A stretch of DNA of 64,000 bases. Origin: Ligustrum vulgare (Eukaryota > Streptophyta > Magnoliopsida > Lamiales > Oleaceae). The notes beneath the pieces were generated by a model, which saw only the letters and a list, made by a program, of their open reading frames with translations, had not been told where the DNA came from and did no database searches. The DNA lies in contig OY743180.1 of the NCBI GenBank assembly GCA_963555705.1, positions 30,970,129 through 31,034,128 of the forward strand. The letters are read 5' to 3'. Position numbers and translations under genes: made by a program. This document shows positions 22,385 through 33,341 of the stretch, piece after piece (position 1 is the first letter of the stretch; each line of letters opens with the position of its first letter).

Positions 22385-23911
22385 AACACCCCCAAACTAG
22401 AATCATAGTTCATCCTCGAATAAATAATACTAAAACATGACTCTAAGAAAATAACTTTAACTCATAAGTTGACTTGCTTACTTTTATGTCTCGGGTTCGG
22501 CTCAAAATACACATTCCAGAAAGAGAAGCAAACAACACGTTAAAATATTTGTTACTTATTCCACGCTCGACATTTCATGTGTGTGTGTGAATAGTCAGAA
22601 GACAACTGCAAACTCATGTAAGGTTATACCTAACATCGTGTGACTAGTTATGCATAAATAAACCCGAATCCCATGTGGTCAACAATATTTTCTTTTGATT
22701 TTCCTTACACTCTGATGGATGATCACAACCTTACTGCTTTTCTCTCATGTCCCTAGGTCTTTCCTATTGATGTGGTTTCTAAACATGTATACATTGCATT
22801 TTTCCACACAAGGCAGTTAGGATTAGAAAAGTTGGCATGACAGACTGAGAATAATTTATAAGGTGTTAGGGATTTCAATCAACAAAACTTATACCATTTT
22901 AGTTCATTTTTCTTTTATTTGGACGACTTTTTCTTTTAATGTCCTTGTCTTTTACCATCTTTGTGCAATACTTTTCATACTGACTTTCTATATGACCTCT
23001 GTAGCGAGCTTTAGGTTGGCAGTTCCCAATTCAGTTGAGCTTAGGGTACCAGGTTCAGAGAACCCCTCAAACTTAATTAACTGAGTCATAAAGGCTTAAA
23101 CAGAAAAGTTAAAGATGTTTTTGTGTCTTATGTGTAAGTTCACTCTCCGTACTTGCTTTTCTAGTTGACCCCTGTAGCGAGCTTTAGGTCGGCAGCTTCC
23201 AACTCATTTGAGCTCAGGATACCAGATTCAGAGAATCCCCTAGACTTACTTGCTCGAGTCAAAAAGGCATTTGAAGAGTAGAATAAGACCTCCAGCATTT
23301 TTCTGATTTTATGCTAGTTATTATGGTTTATACCTGTTGATCAAAATCCCTTACACTAAAGATGTAAAAATTTAAGTTTCAGATTCTCGATCTATCCCGC
23401 CTGCCTATACTAACCTTTCCACCCCCAAACTGTTACTTAAACAGTTTGGTTCTACATTCCAGGTCGGGATCTAAATTTTCTTAAGGTTTGGGATTTTTCA
23501 GTCAGTTCTATGTTCAAAGTGCACAAGTTTACCCCACGTGTCAAGCATCCTCCTACACAAGTAATTATTTGACTTCGACTATGTGCTCAAGTTTAACAAA
23601 GTTTAGCATGAAATAAGTAAGATAAAAAATGTAGGTTTTCATGCTTTCCCAAATCTCAACTAAAATATGCAAATAAACTGAACTACATCACAGACAGCAA
23701 ACAAATCAGCAAAAACCAAATTTTTTTTTTCTTTTTTTTTCATAAAGCTACCATAAAATCCTAAATCGAGAGAAAATCTGAGCAAATTCTAATAGATTCA
23801 GCAAAATAGAGTTCCAATAGAGATTAGAGCAGTTATACAGATCAATACTAACGTTATGAGGTAAGCTGAATACACCACCCCTAAACAAAAATAGTACATT
23901 GCCCTCAATGT
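22385..23911 (-). repeat. D PPT and two internal hairpin plus polypurine modules
   Basis: On the minus strand: module b is hairpin acattgagggcaatgt (23896-23911), then tttaggggtgg (about 23873-23884). Module c is an aaactgtttaagtaacagttt hairpin joined to a ggggg tract (23420-23447). Module d is agtttgggggtgtt (22385-22398), the true PPT, beside the 3' LTR and preceded by a weaker gaggatgaa inverted repeat. A degenerate module a (tttgggtgtg, about 25327-25338) lies inside the intron. Confidence 0.75.
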
Positions 23912-23983
23912 AAGCAAAAACTATGAAAAATGAGACAATGTACAACTAAAAAGATCAAACACTTCCCTGGTGTATATAGGCTG
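22399..23983 (-). other. D 3' noncoding region after the extra ORF
   Basis: About 1.6 kb without a supported gene. Besides the modules it holds two related segments (about 22990-23080 and 23170-23260) built around gtagcgagctttaggt and tcaaaaaggc. The same pair occurs in N (about 17990-18280) and one copy in O (90-180). Confidence 0.7.
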
Positions 23984-25255
23984 CTACTGATGTGAGGGCC
24001 CTGCAGAAGGATCTGGTGGGTCACGTGGATCGCGTGTATGTCTGGGCTCCAGGGTCTCGAGTCTGTGCTCCATGGAGGTCAGGAGAGTCATGATACGTGT
24101 CTGCTGTCGGCAGACCTCCTCCCAGGTGCATCGAGCTAGCCTCTGCTCAGTAGGAATATCGGCTCGAATCAAACCCTCCATCTGAGTTTCTAGCATGTCA
24201 AGCCTCCCGTCCTGGCGAGTAAGTATCCCCATGACAGCTGTGTGTCTAGCAGCCTGCCTCTGCTCCATCAGTGTAAGCTCAGTCATGATCTTTCGCAAGA
24301 GCCTGTCATCTGCCGGAGGTGCAAATGGGGCTGGCTGTCCTGGATCTCCCATAACTGGTCCCGGGATATCTGCAGGAGCTGGAGGTGCCCTGGGTCCCCG
24401 TACATTTTCCATAGTCTTTCAGCTAATAGTGGCTTCTAAGGGATCAGGCTCCTCATGAGGGAGTAATTCCACTCCCTCGGCCAGAAAAATGGCACTGATA
24501 AGAATGGGGAATAAAATACCTCGCGTGGTATCCAACTGGGACGCAAGAGTGATGATGAAGTCAAATATGTGTCGCCCCAAGTCTATCTTGCGCCCCCTGG
24601 CCAAGTGGTGTAGCAGTCGGGCCCTCTCGACGTTGAATGTAGTGCGGTGCGACGTGGGGTCGATGTTATGACACACAAAGATATGTAAGATTTTTAAGGA
24701 GTTAGTAAGCTCCCTGTACACAAATCGCCCTGGCCTCTCTTGCACCGTATCCTCTCGGCCGTATAGGAATCGAGTGATCATGTCAATGTCAATATCCCCT
24801 GGTATTGGTTCTATCCCATCCCTAGTCAACTCCAGAACCCTCTCTATCACCGCAGGAGAGATCCACTTACCACGCACCCAAGTTCGGCCCCTGTATTCTG
24901 CTCCCTCGGTATCAATAGGTGGATTAAAGTTAGCAAAAAATTCCTTTACCAGCAGTGGATAGACTCTATGTGGTGTGGATGCGAGCTTGTGCCATCCCGC
25001 ATGCTCTATGAGATGTACCAACTCGGAATGTGGGAAGTCGGTTAGTATCACCTCCCTTTCCCCCAAAAACCGTTTTTTCTTTAGATTCTCCTCGAACAAT
25101 TTCTGCTCTTCGGGCCCCATGAATCTATGGATTGATCCTGTATCGAACTCCTCATAATCGGAGTCCGAGCTAGATGGGTGTCTCCATGGCCGTTTTGATG
25201 ACCCCGCTTTTCCCTTGCCCTTGCGAGGTGGAACTTGGTCTTTTCGGGGCAGCAT
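23984..25255 (-). pseudogene. D extra ORF downstream of pol (Athila-type ORF), one in-frame TGA
   Basis: The start ATG at 25255 lies 6 nt after a splice acceptor (atttgtag|gt). Residues 1-278 have a basic, serine-rich start (KGKGKAGSSKRPWRH), then a block with LVKEFFANFNPP and WVRGKWISPAVIERVLEL. This resembles the 'putative plant transposon protein' domain found in Athila ORFs (assignment from memory of the family). A TGA at 24421-24419 follows; reading continues in the same frame for 142 more codons, with ATG at 24412. That part is proline-rich, then probably helical or coiled-coil (MTELTLMEQRQ, MLETQMEGL), then proline-rich again. No signal peptide or membrane segment is evident, so an envelope role is not supported. 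Function unknown. Confidence 0.8.
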
Positions 25256-25260
25256 TGTAC

Positions 25261-25927
25261 CTACAAATGATAATTAGGAAATATTAGAATCAATAGAGTA
25301 GGTATGAAATGTAAAAATAATGAGAAACACACCCAAACTTATGAAAATGCATCAAAGGGAAAGACGAAAATATGGGTGAGTGGTGCTTTTTGACCTCGGA
25401 TATCACCTCGAAAAATCAAAATTTTTTCGGGACGTCTTCGGGCATATGAAATTACATGATCTCATCTACAACATACTAAAATTTCAAGTCAAACGGAGGT
25501 CATTTGAGTCAAGAACCAGAGGGACGAAAGTGTGCAGTGAGGTCGCAGTGGTGCAATGGAGGTGCAATGAAGGAAAATATGAAATCTAAGCTTTTTATGC
25601 ATTCCAATGGATCAAAACATGAATTTGTTGTATAAAATTAACCCCAAGCATGCAGTGAAGATAATGGTTCAGGCGAAATTTGCAAATGGGGCACGAATCA
25701 TCACAGTGGCCTTTTTTCGAGCACTTTGAGTGCATTGGTAAAATGTGGTGAAAATCATAACAATATATACATGTATCACTCCCAAATTTTCCTAACAACA
25801 ATTCCCATAAAAAATTACACCATTATCTACCTAGTCCCATCCTCCATCAAGCATCAAGATCGAATTTTCAACATAGGAGTAAATTTCGAAATTTATGGCA
25901 AAAATGCAAAATTTTAGTGAAACTAAC
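25261..25927 (-). other. Probable intron (667 nt) upstream of the D extra ORF
   Basis: On the minus strand the donor is attcaag|gttagt (GT at 25927-25926) and the acceptor is catttgtag|gt (AG at 25262-25261). Both positions match those of N and E. The leader exon runs from the promoter-like block near 26100. Confidence 0.6.
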
Positions 25928-26108
25928 CTTGAATTCTTGATTTGAATGTGTTGGAGATGTTTGAATTCACCCAACGTAAAGTAAGCAAGAAGATTTTGTC
26001 AAAAAAACTGGGGTTGGGCGATTTTTTTTTCTTTTCGAGAGAGGCAGCGTCGGTGTTATGTTGAAAATGAAGCTGCTGTTTGGTTTTTAAAATTAATCCA
26101 GCACCCAG

Positions 26109-26158
26109 ATTTATATCGTACAGCCGCACGGTTGTAATTCCGTGCAGTCGCACGGTTG
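26109..26158 (-). promoter_or_regulatory. D internal promoter-like block
   Basis: On the minus strand, two palindrome copies (26158-26140, near caaccgtgcgactgcacgg; and 26134-26118) are followed at once by tataaat (26115-26109). The palindromes are of the ccgtgcg.ccgcacgg type found in D's own LTR. They lie about 180 nt upstream of the splice donor and about 850 nt upstream of the extra ORF. Promoter role is inferred. Confidence 0.6.
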
Positions 26159-26479
26159 AGCTGATGAAATTTTTTTCCAGTTTTGTTTTTGACTCATGCT
26201 CGACTCCAACATATTTTATAATGCATGAACATGAATTATGAGAATAGATAACATGTTTTAGGTGGGTGACTATGTGAATGATTGGTAAGAACATTATGTG
26301 GCTAATAATCTACCTGACTATCCATACATGCGAAATGTTGGAATATGAAGTGTCAAATAGAAATGCAAAAGTATCAAAATGCAAAAAAAATTGAAGTCAT
26401 TCACCCTAAAATAATAAAATAGCATAAAATAAAATAAAATGAAATAAAGCAAAGCAAATGTAAATAAAAAAGGAAGAAC

Positions 26480-26497
26480 TATGGGTTGCCTCCCATA
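26480..26497 (-). other. Conserved post-coding hairpin, D copy
   Basis: tatgggttgcctcccata: 6-bp stem, immediately after the pol stop. Outer pairs differ from the N, E and O copies but remain complementary. Confidence 0.75.
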
Positions 26498-26516
26498 GAG
26501 CGCTTCATTTATAGTC

Positions 26517-27734
26517 TTAAGCTCGACTTTCTCGGGATTTACTCCAGTGAGGTAAGAGTAGTGGTGGTCTTTCTTTAGAGAAATCACCACCCCAATAAGG
26601 CTTCAAGCGTTGTCCGTTCACTCTAAATGTGCCATTCTCCTCATGAGTGATTTCAACTACCCTGAATGGATAGACCTTGGTTACCGAGTAGGGACCCGAC
26701 CACCTTGATCTCAATTTTCCCAGAAACAATTTGAGGCGAGAATTATACAGTAGAACCTGTTGACCAACCTCAAAATCCTTTCTTTGAATATGCTTGTCGT
26801 GCCACTTTTTGGTGAGTTCCTTATACAATTTTGAACTCTCATATGCTTCCAACCTGAATTCATCTATTTCATTTAGTTGCAACAACCTTTTCTCCCCCGC
26901 TACCTGTAAATCAAAATTCAACTTCTTCATAGCCCAAAAAGCCTTGTGCTCTAGCTCAACGAGTAAGTGGCATGCCTTCCCAAATACGAGGCGATATGGG
27001 GACATTCCAATGGGTGTTTTGAAAGCTGTCCTATAAGCCCACAAAGCATCGTCGAGCTTCTTGGACCAGTCTTTCCTTGTTGAATTCACTGTGACCTCAA
27101 GGATCCTCTTAAGCTCCCTGTTGGAGACTTCCACCTGTTCACTCGTTTGGGGGTGGTATGGAGTGGCAACCCTGTGTTTTACTCCATATTTGACCAGTAG
27201 TTGTTCAAACTGGTTGTTACAAAAATGTTTACCTCCATCACTGATTATAGCTCGTGGAGTGCCATACCTTGCAAAAATTACTTTCTTTAGAAAATCCATC
27301 ACCACGTGGTAATCATTTGTAGGTAACGCAACAGCTTCAACCCATTTAGATACATAATCCACTGCTACAAGAATGTACTGATTTGAGTAGGAAGGGATGA
27401 ATGGACCCATGAAATCTATTCCCCAAACATCAAAAATTTCCACTTATAGAACACTGTTTAGAGGCATTTCATTTCTCCTGGATATGTTCCCGGTCCTTTG
27501 ACACCTATCACAATTTTCCACCAGTACGTAGGCGTCCTTGAATATGGCAGGCCAATAGAATCCTGACTGTAGAACTTTTGCAGCCATTTTAGAAGCTCCA
27601 AAGTGACCACCATACGCGAAAGAATGACATTGCTCCAATATTTTGAATGCTTCATCTTCTGGCACACACCTCCTAATAATCTGATTCGGGCACCTTTTAT
27701 AAAGAATAGGATCTTCCCACAAATAATATTTCAA
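26517..27734 (-). pseudogene. D integrase (zinc-binding, catalytic core and C-terminal region)
   Basis: The N-terminal HHCC zinc region is at 27734-27447: QCHSFAYGGHFG, then CDRCQ. A TAA at 27446-27444 interrupts just before the core. The core has VWGIDFMGP (first Asp), ISDGGKHFC (second Asp) and [14 protein letters not shown] (Glu), the D,D-35-E triad. The C-terminal region carries the [11 protein letters not shown] block usual in plant gypsy integrases, and the ORF ends SRESRA-stop at 26517. It shares the frame of RNase H upstream. Inactive because of the stop, but all visible catalytic residues are kept. Confidence 0.9.
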
Positions 27735-27770
27735 GTCAGAAAATAATTTCTTCTTCTGATGACTCGAGTA

Positions 27771-29300
27771 TCAAGGTGGAATGATGGTTTTTGCCAAATA
27801 GTTCACGATGTCTGCATACCACGGAGCCTCCTCTACACCAAACAACTGCTCATCTGGGAATACTTCACTAATATCTGCTAACACTGGCTCCTTTTCTTGT
27901 TCAAGGCGAGACAGATGATCTGCTACTACATTCTCGCATCCCTTTTTATCCTTGATTTCCAAATCAAATTCTTGCAACAAAAGTATCCATCTGATCAACC
28001 TGGGTTTTGCATCCTTTTTACTCAACAAATATCTCAATGCAGAGTGATCTGTGTAAACTGTTACCTTCGACCCCACCAGATAAGAACGAAATTTATCAAA
28101 TGCAAAGACAACAACAAGTAGCTCCTTCTCAGTAGTGGCGTAATTAGGTTGTGCATCATTGAGAGTCCGGCTAGCATAGCAGATCACGTGAAATACTTTT
28201 CTTCTTCGTTGCCCCAGAACTGCTCCTACTGCATAATCACTTGCATCGCACATCAATTCAAATGGTAATTCCAAATTAGGTTCGATGATCACCGGTGCAG
28301 ATATCAACCTCTCCTTCAAAGTATTGAAAGCTACCAAACATTCTTCAGAGAAAATAAATGGCACCTCTTTCACCAATAAGTTACAAAATAGTTTTTTGAT
28401 TTTCGAGAAGTCTTTAATGAAGCGCCTGTAGAATCCTGCATGGCCAAGAAAACTTCGAACAACTTTTACTGACGTTGGAGGTGGTAGCTTCTCAATTACT
28501 TGAATTTTTGCTTTCTCTACCTCAATGCCCTTTTCTGAAATCCTGTGCCCTAGAACGATTCCTTCTTTCACCATAAAGTGGCACTTCTCCCAATTGAGCA
28601 CCAGATTCGTTTCTTCACATCTTTGTAGAACCAGTCTCAAGTGTTCCAAGCACTCATCGAATGAAGATCCAAAAACTGAAAAGTCATCCATGAACACTTC
28701 AATGAATTTTTCTACCATATCAGAGAAGATATCCATCATGCATCGCTAAAACGTGGCTGGAGTATTACACAAACCAAATGGCATCTGGTGATAGGCAAAA
28801 GTACCATAGGGGCAGGTAAATGTTGTCTTCTTCTGATCTTTTGGCGCGATGGCAATCTGATTATACCCTGAATATCCATCTAGAAAACAGTAATGTGAAT
28901 GGCCTGCTAATCTTTCCAACATCTGATCAATAAACGGAAGGGGAAAGTGATCATTCCTTGTTGCATTGTTGAGTTTGTGATAGTCTATGCAAACTCTACA
29001 TCCAGTAACTGTTCTTGTGGAGATTAGTTCGTTGTTTTCATTTTGCGCTACTGTGATTCCCCCTTTCTTTGGTACAACCTGAACTGGGCTGACCCAACCA
29101 CTATCTGATATGGGATAAATGATTCTTGCATCCAACAGTTTCATCACTTCTGCTCTAGCCACATCTTTCATATTTGGGTTCAACCTCCTTTTTCCATCCA
29201 CTGTTGGTTTAAATTTGTCTTCCATTAGTATTTTGTGCATGCAAAGTGTCGGCTGATGCCTCTTATGTCAGCAATGGTCCACCCAATAGCCCTTTTGTGA
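27771..29300 (-). pseudogene. D reverse transcriptase and RNase H
   Basis: RT begins near 29300 with WTIADIRGIS. A one-base frameshift near 29262 precedes MHKILMED. The palm region (29240-28746) has WVSPVQVVPKKGG and CIDYHKLNNATR, then a TAG at 28745-28743 where a glutamine is usual. The next part has the polymerase site VFMDDFSVFG, then RNase H with CDASDYAVGAVLG, TTEKELLVVV and VYTDHSAL (the D, E and D positions). A TGA at 27773-27771 separates RNase H from integrase. RT copies the RNA and RNase H removes it. At least three lesions here make it inactive. Confidence 0.92.
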
Positions 29301-29437
29301 TCCCGCAGAACTCCAAGTAGTTTCTCTTCTTCAACCTCTGTAATAGAGCTTGCCACTATAACAAGTAAAGTAGACGACTCCCCCAAGTATGCATAGCGAA
29401 GGTGAGGTGGTAACTGCTTGATTTCTAACTTTGGAGG

Positions 29438-30200
29438 CTACTGAATGGATGGAAGTGGCTTTGTAGAACTCATCCCTAATTCCTCAAAACGTGTTCTATG
29501 TCTGTATGGAGGGTTAGCCAAAAATTCCTTGCATGCTTCAAGCTTTTCTTTTGACAGCGAATTTATGGAGCTTGAATTCATGATGATTGCTTCCAAGGGA
29601 TCAGATGGATTATTCAAGCTAAATACTTCTCGTACTACTCCATCTACAGCATCGACTCGATAGCATGAACTTGATGGGGTAGGGTACTTCATTGCTTTAT
29701 AGACATCAAATGTGATTTCCTCATTGTCGAACTGCAATTTGAGCTGTCCTTTTCCCACATCAATGATCGCACCCCCAGTCCTCAAGAATGGTCTCCCCAG
29801 TATCAATAGTACATTCTTGTCTTCTTCCATATCCAATACAACAAAATCGGCTGGAAAAATAAATTTCTCCACCTTTACCAGAATGTCTTCAATTATTCCC
29901 TTAGATAAGTGATTGATTGGTCAGCCAGCTGTAAAGTCACAGTTGTTGGTTTTGGTTCCCCCAAACCTAGTTTCCTACAAACAGAGGATGGCATCAAGTT
30001 AATACTTGCTCCTAAATCACATAAAGCATTATCAAAGTGACAATTTCCAATTTCACAAGGTATAGTAAAACTCCCCGAATCATTTAATTTCGGTGGAAGT
30101 TTATTTTGCAGTCCAGCACTGCAGCCCTCTGAAAGCATCACTGTCTCATTTTCCTCCATCTTTCTTTTGTATGTTAGGATGTCCTTCCTGAATTTTGCAT
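29438..30200 (-). pseudogene. D protease region
   Basis: The active-site block LCDLGASINLMPSSVCRKLGLG lies at about 30030-29965. A frame change at about 29893-29875 follows. Then come KFIFPADFVVLDMEED and LILGRPFLRTGGAIIDVG (29872 onward), the second half of a retropepsin fold. The 29872-29438 frame ends in a linker towards RT. It would cleave the Gag-Pol precursor. Confidence 0.85.
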
Positions 30201-31565
30201 AACTAGGCATTTGGGCAAGTGCATTTGCGAAGGGGATGTTGATATGGATCTTTTTGAAGATGTTTTGAAATTTCTCGAACTGTTTGTCCACCTTTTGATT
30301 TTTTAACCTCTGTGGAAAAGGAATTGGAGTCTCGTAAGGCTTAATTGGTGATTTCACCTTACTTGACCCATCCTTTGTTTCAGACGTATTTTCCGACGCT
30401 CGATTCTGCTCTGCTTCCTGTTCTACCCCCTTATCATGGTTAGTAGCTGACTGTTTAACATCGATCTTTGGTAGTTGGGTCCCACTTCTAGTAGTAATGG
30501 CTTTCACATGCTCTCTAGGATTTATTTCTGTGTTACTAGGTATAGTACCCTGCTGTCTCCCTGAAATAGCTATCGCCATCTGCCCCACCTGTGTTTCCAG
30601 GTTCTTTATAGCTGTATGTTGATTTTGAAGTGTAGTCTCTGTCCTTCTCATAAACTGATCATTTTTACCCATATACTACTCGTTTTTCTCGATAAATTTT
30701 CCAAGTAGATCGTCAATTGAAGACTTCTTCTCCTCTTGCTGGTACATAGGTTGTTGTGGTCTGCCTGTATTTTGATTGTCCCTCCATCCAAAGATAGAAT
30801 GATTTCGCCACCCTGGATTGTATGTATTTGAATAGGGATTATTCTGTGGACGACCACCCCTTGAACAAAATCAACTTGATCTGGTAGCTGAGCTAAGATA
30901 GGACAATCTGAAGTGTTATGGTCTGCACCACATTCTTCACAAAGTGTTCTGGCATTCTTCATTGGATTTCCATCCATTGCTATGATTTCCACCTTACTTA
31001 CCAAAGAGTCTATTTTTTCAGATAAGGCTGTATAATTATCCAGAGTCTACTAGACTTTTGAATTGAGGAAACAACCCGGCGTAGAAATACTGTACTTGCA
31101 CTCCCCTCGAAATCCCATGATGAGGACACTTCCTGCGCATGTTTTTAAATCTGTTCCATGCCTCATCAAATGACTCTGCATCCTGTTGTTGAAATACTGA
31201 TATGTCGTGCTTGAGCTTTGCAATTTTGACTGGTGGGAAGAACTTTGTATAGAACTTCTGAGCCAGATCATTCCATGTTGTTATGCTAGCTGTAGGTCGA
31301 GAATCTAACCATTCCAAAGCTCTATCTCTCAGAGTATGTGGAAAAATGCGAAGTCTGATGGCATCATTTGATATCCCTTGAAACTTGAAGTGTTCGCAAA
31401 GCTCTAAAAACCTCGATACATGGGTGTGCGAATTCTCGTCGGCTCTTCCATAAAATTGATGTCCATTTTGAAATAAATGGATAACATTTGTTTTTAATTG
31501 AAAGTTTTGCTGACCAAATGGAGGGTAGACAATACTTGACTGATTTTGAATTATTTACAGAGTCA
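30201..31565 (-). pseudogene. D gag
   Basis: The minus-strand reading is open from about 31555, with NFQLKTNVI, then the gag core LEWLDSRPTASITTWNDLAQKF and ESFDEAWNRFKNMRRKCPHHG (31317-31036). A zinc knuckle CEECGADHNTSDC is near 30950-30900, followed by PREHVKAITTRSGTQLP and KIHINIPFANALAQMPSYAKF. Frames change at least near 31036 and 30660, and a stop lies near 31558. It would form the particle shell and bind RNA; broken now. Confidence 0.88.
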
Positions 31566-31840
31566 TAAAGTCCCCAACTAGCATGTTCCCTTCATCTTGC
31601 ACTTGCAATTCTTGATTTCCCAAGTTTTTTTTGCTAATTTTACCTCTCTTAGCTTGCGATGAAAAGTGCGTTCGATTTCCGGGTCAACTTCTAGAAGATC
31701 TCCGTGTCTCAAACTTCGTATGCACAAATCTGCGATAAACAAAAGAAAGAAAATGTATGAACTGAAATAAAGAAGAAAATTTTAAATAAATCTAAAAGTT
31801 AAAATTAGTGAAAATAACCTTGAAATAAATCTAGACTAGA
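31566..31840 (-). other. D leader between primer site and gag
   Basis: About 275 nt. The minus-strand sequence near 31715-31640 resembles the N-terminal gag start of E (RSLR, EVDPEIERTF), so the gag start probably lies here in a broken frame. No other feature seen. Confidence 0.5.
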
Positions 31841-31841
31841 A

Positions 31842-31859
31842 TCCCGGGCAGCGGCGCCA
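31842..31859 (-). other. D primer-binding site (tRNA-Asp type)
   Basis: The minus strand reads tggcgccgctgcccggga, close to the complement of the plant tRNA-Asp 3' end, a few bases from the 5' LTR edge. Confidence 0.88.
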
Positions 31860-31865
31860 AAAACT

Positions 31866-33341
31866 TGATCGATTATTTTTTTACTCTTACCGAAAGTGTA
31901 CGGTATCGAACAAGTAATAAAACGGAATTGAGTCTGAATATCGTTCCCACAAGGATTGAGTAGATCTATTTTCTTAGATTATTAACCTTAACCGAAACAA
32001 ATGAATATAAAGTTGTTTCTAGAGGATCCTAAATGATTATACTAAAGTAACAAATAAATTTAAAATTATTGGTCAAAAAAACAAGTAAATGGAAATTGCA
32101 ATATTTGTTTAACAAATGTATGTGAATGAAGTTAGCATTTAGAATCCATCTTAGTATTGATATTTCACACTATGATTCAAATAATCCATGAGAAGGTATA
32201 TTATTGACGATCAATGTTCCTATAATGCCTAAAACTCTCTTTCGAACAAGAATTAAGCATTTTCCTAATTACGATTCACCTATATATCTATAATGAATGC
32301 TAATATTTAGGAAAGCATTAAACACACACGAACATGAAAAGATCACATAGGGCATAGTGGTATATTTCTATCCCTATCGAACCCTATGGCCATTGATTCA
32401 AGTCTAGCAAAATTCCACTCTTTCGATCATAGAAATTCGCCACAAGCATCATATAATTCATGCATCAAAATTATAGATGAAACTAAATACGAATCAATAC
32501 TCAAAATACCAACTGTCATAAAATTAGATAAACCAAAGCATGAAATAAGTATCCAAGACTTCATCATAATCCTAGCATAATAGAAAATTAGTCTAGATAC
32601 ATTGTTAATCGCATATCACAAATATAAAGGAACTCCATCACCTATAATATGAAAAATCCAAGAATTTGGTGATGAATCTTCCACAAATCCGCTCTCCAAA
32701 ACTTTGATATGCTTTTTGGTGTCTTAGGTCGAGAGAGAATGTCAAAATTCGTGTTTCCTCTTCTATATATATGCCTTCCCTCTGACCTAGACCAAAAGGG
32801 ATGAATTAAATCATAATTCGCGTGAAAAGCCCATCAGTGGCCCAGTCGGGATTACCGTGCGACCGCAAGGTAGGATTTCTTGCGGTCGCAGCCTCTAAAA
32901 CCTGCCCTTTAGTAGCCTGTTTTTCTGCTTGTGCGACCGCACGCCTTATTCAATCGTGCGGCCGCACGGTTGTAAATTTGACTGCAATTTTTTTCTTTTA
33001 ATTTCTGCAACTTGGTCCTCATACTTTATTTCTCCTCAAGTCCCCATCTTCTGATTGAAAACAATTTGATCCTTATAATTCTGAAAATCTTCGATTTCAT
33101 CTTTTCTTCCACGATTCTCCTTCTTTATCCATGTTCCGCATCCCGCACTCTCGCTTTGCTCAATTTTGGTTCAATTTCCTTCCCTTTTGCTCATTATTTT
33201 CTCTAATTGCTCCATTATCTTGATTTCGAGATAAAACTGAAATATATGCAAATGATAGATAAATTAGTAGCAATTATTCTCAAACGACTATATAAAATCC
33301 TAATTTAAGCACGTAAATAAGTGCATTAAATGTACTTATCA
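31866..33341 (-). repeat. D 5' LTR
   Basis: It pairs with 20912-22384. Its promoter block lies at 32765-32970: TATA at 32765-32772 and palindromes at 32854-32871, 32881-32890, about 32933-32942 and 32954-32970. TSD acatc follows at 33342-33346. Confidence 0.95.

Larger units (their letters stand above)
20912..33341 (-). mobile_element. Element D: near-complete Athila-like retrotransposon with extra ORF
   Basis: LTRs at 20912-22384 and 31866-33341 are near-identical by eye. The TSD acatc is perfect (20907-20911 and 33342-33346). On the minus strand it has a tRNA-Asp-type primer site, gag, protease, RT, RNase H, integrase, the conserved hairpin, an internal promoter-like block, an intron, an extra ORF, and a PPT. 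Total 12.4 kb. Several nonsense codons and frameshifts make it non-functional now, but it is the best-preserved relative of the autonomous partner that E, N and O would need. Confidence 0.95.

Noticed and set aside
24195..25157. Several plus-strand frames of 60-87 codons
   Set aside because: Shadows of the minus-strand extra ORF of D, which has the domain-like pattern and the correct position.
23984..25255. Envelope gene identity for the D extra ORF
   Set aside because: No signal peptide, transmembrane segment or cleavage site is seen; position alone does not support an envelope call.
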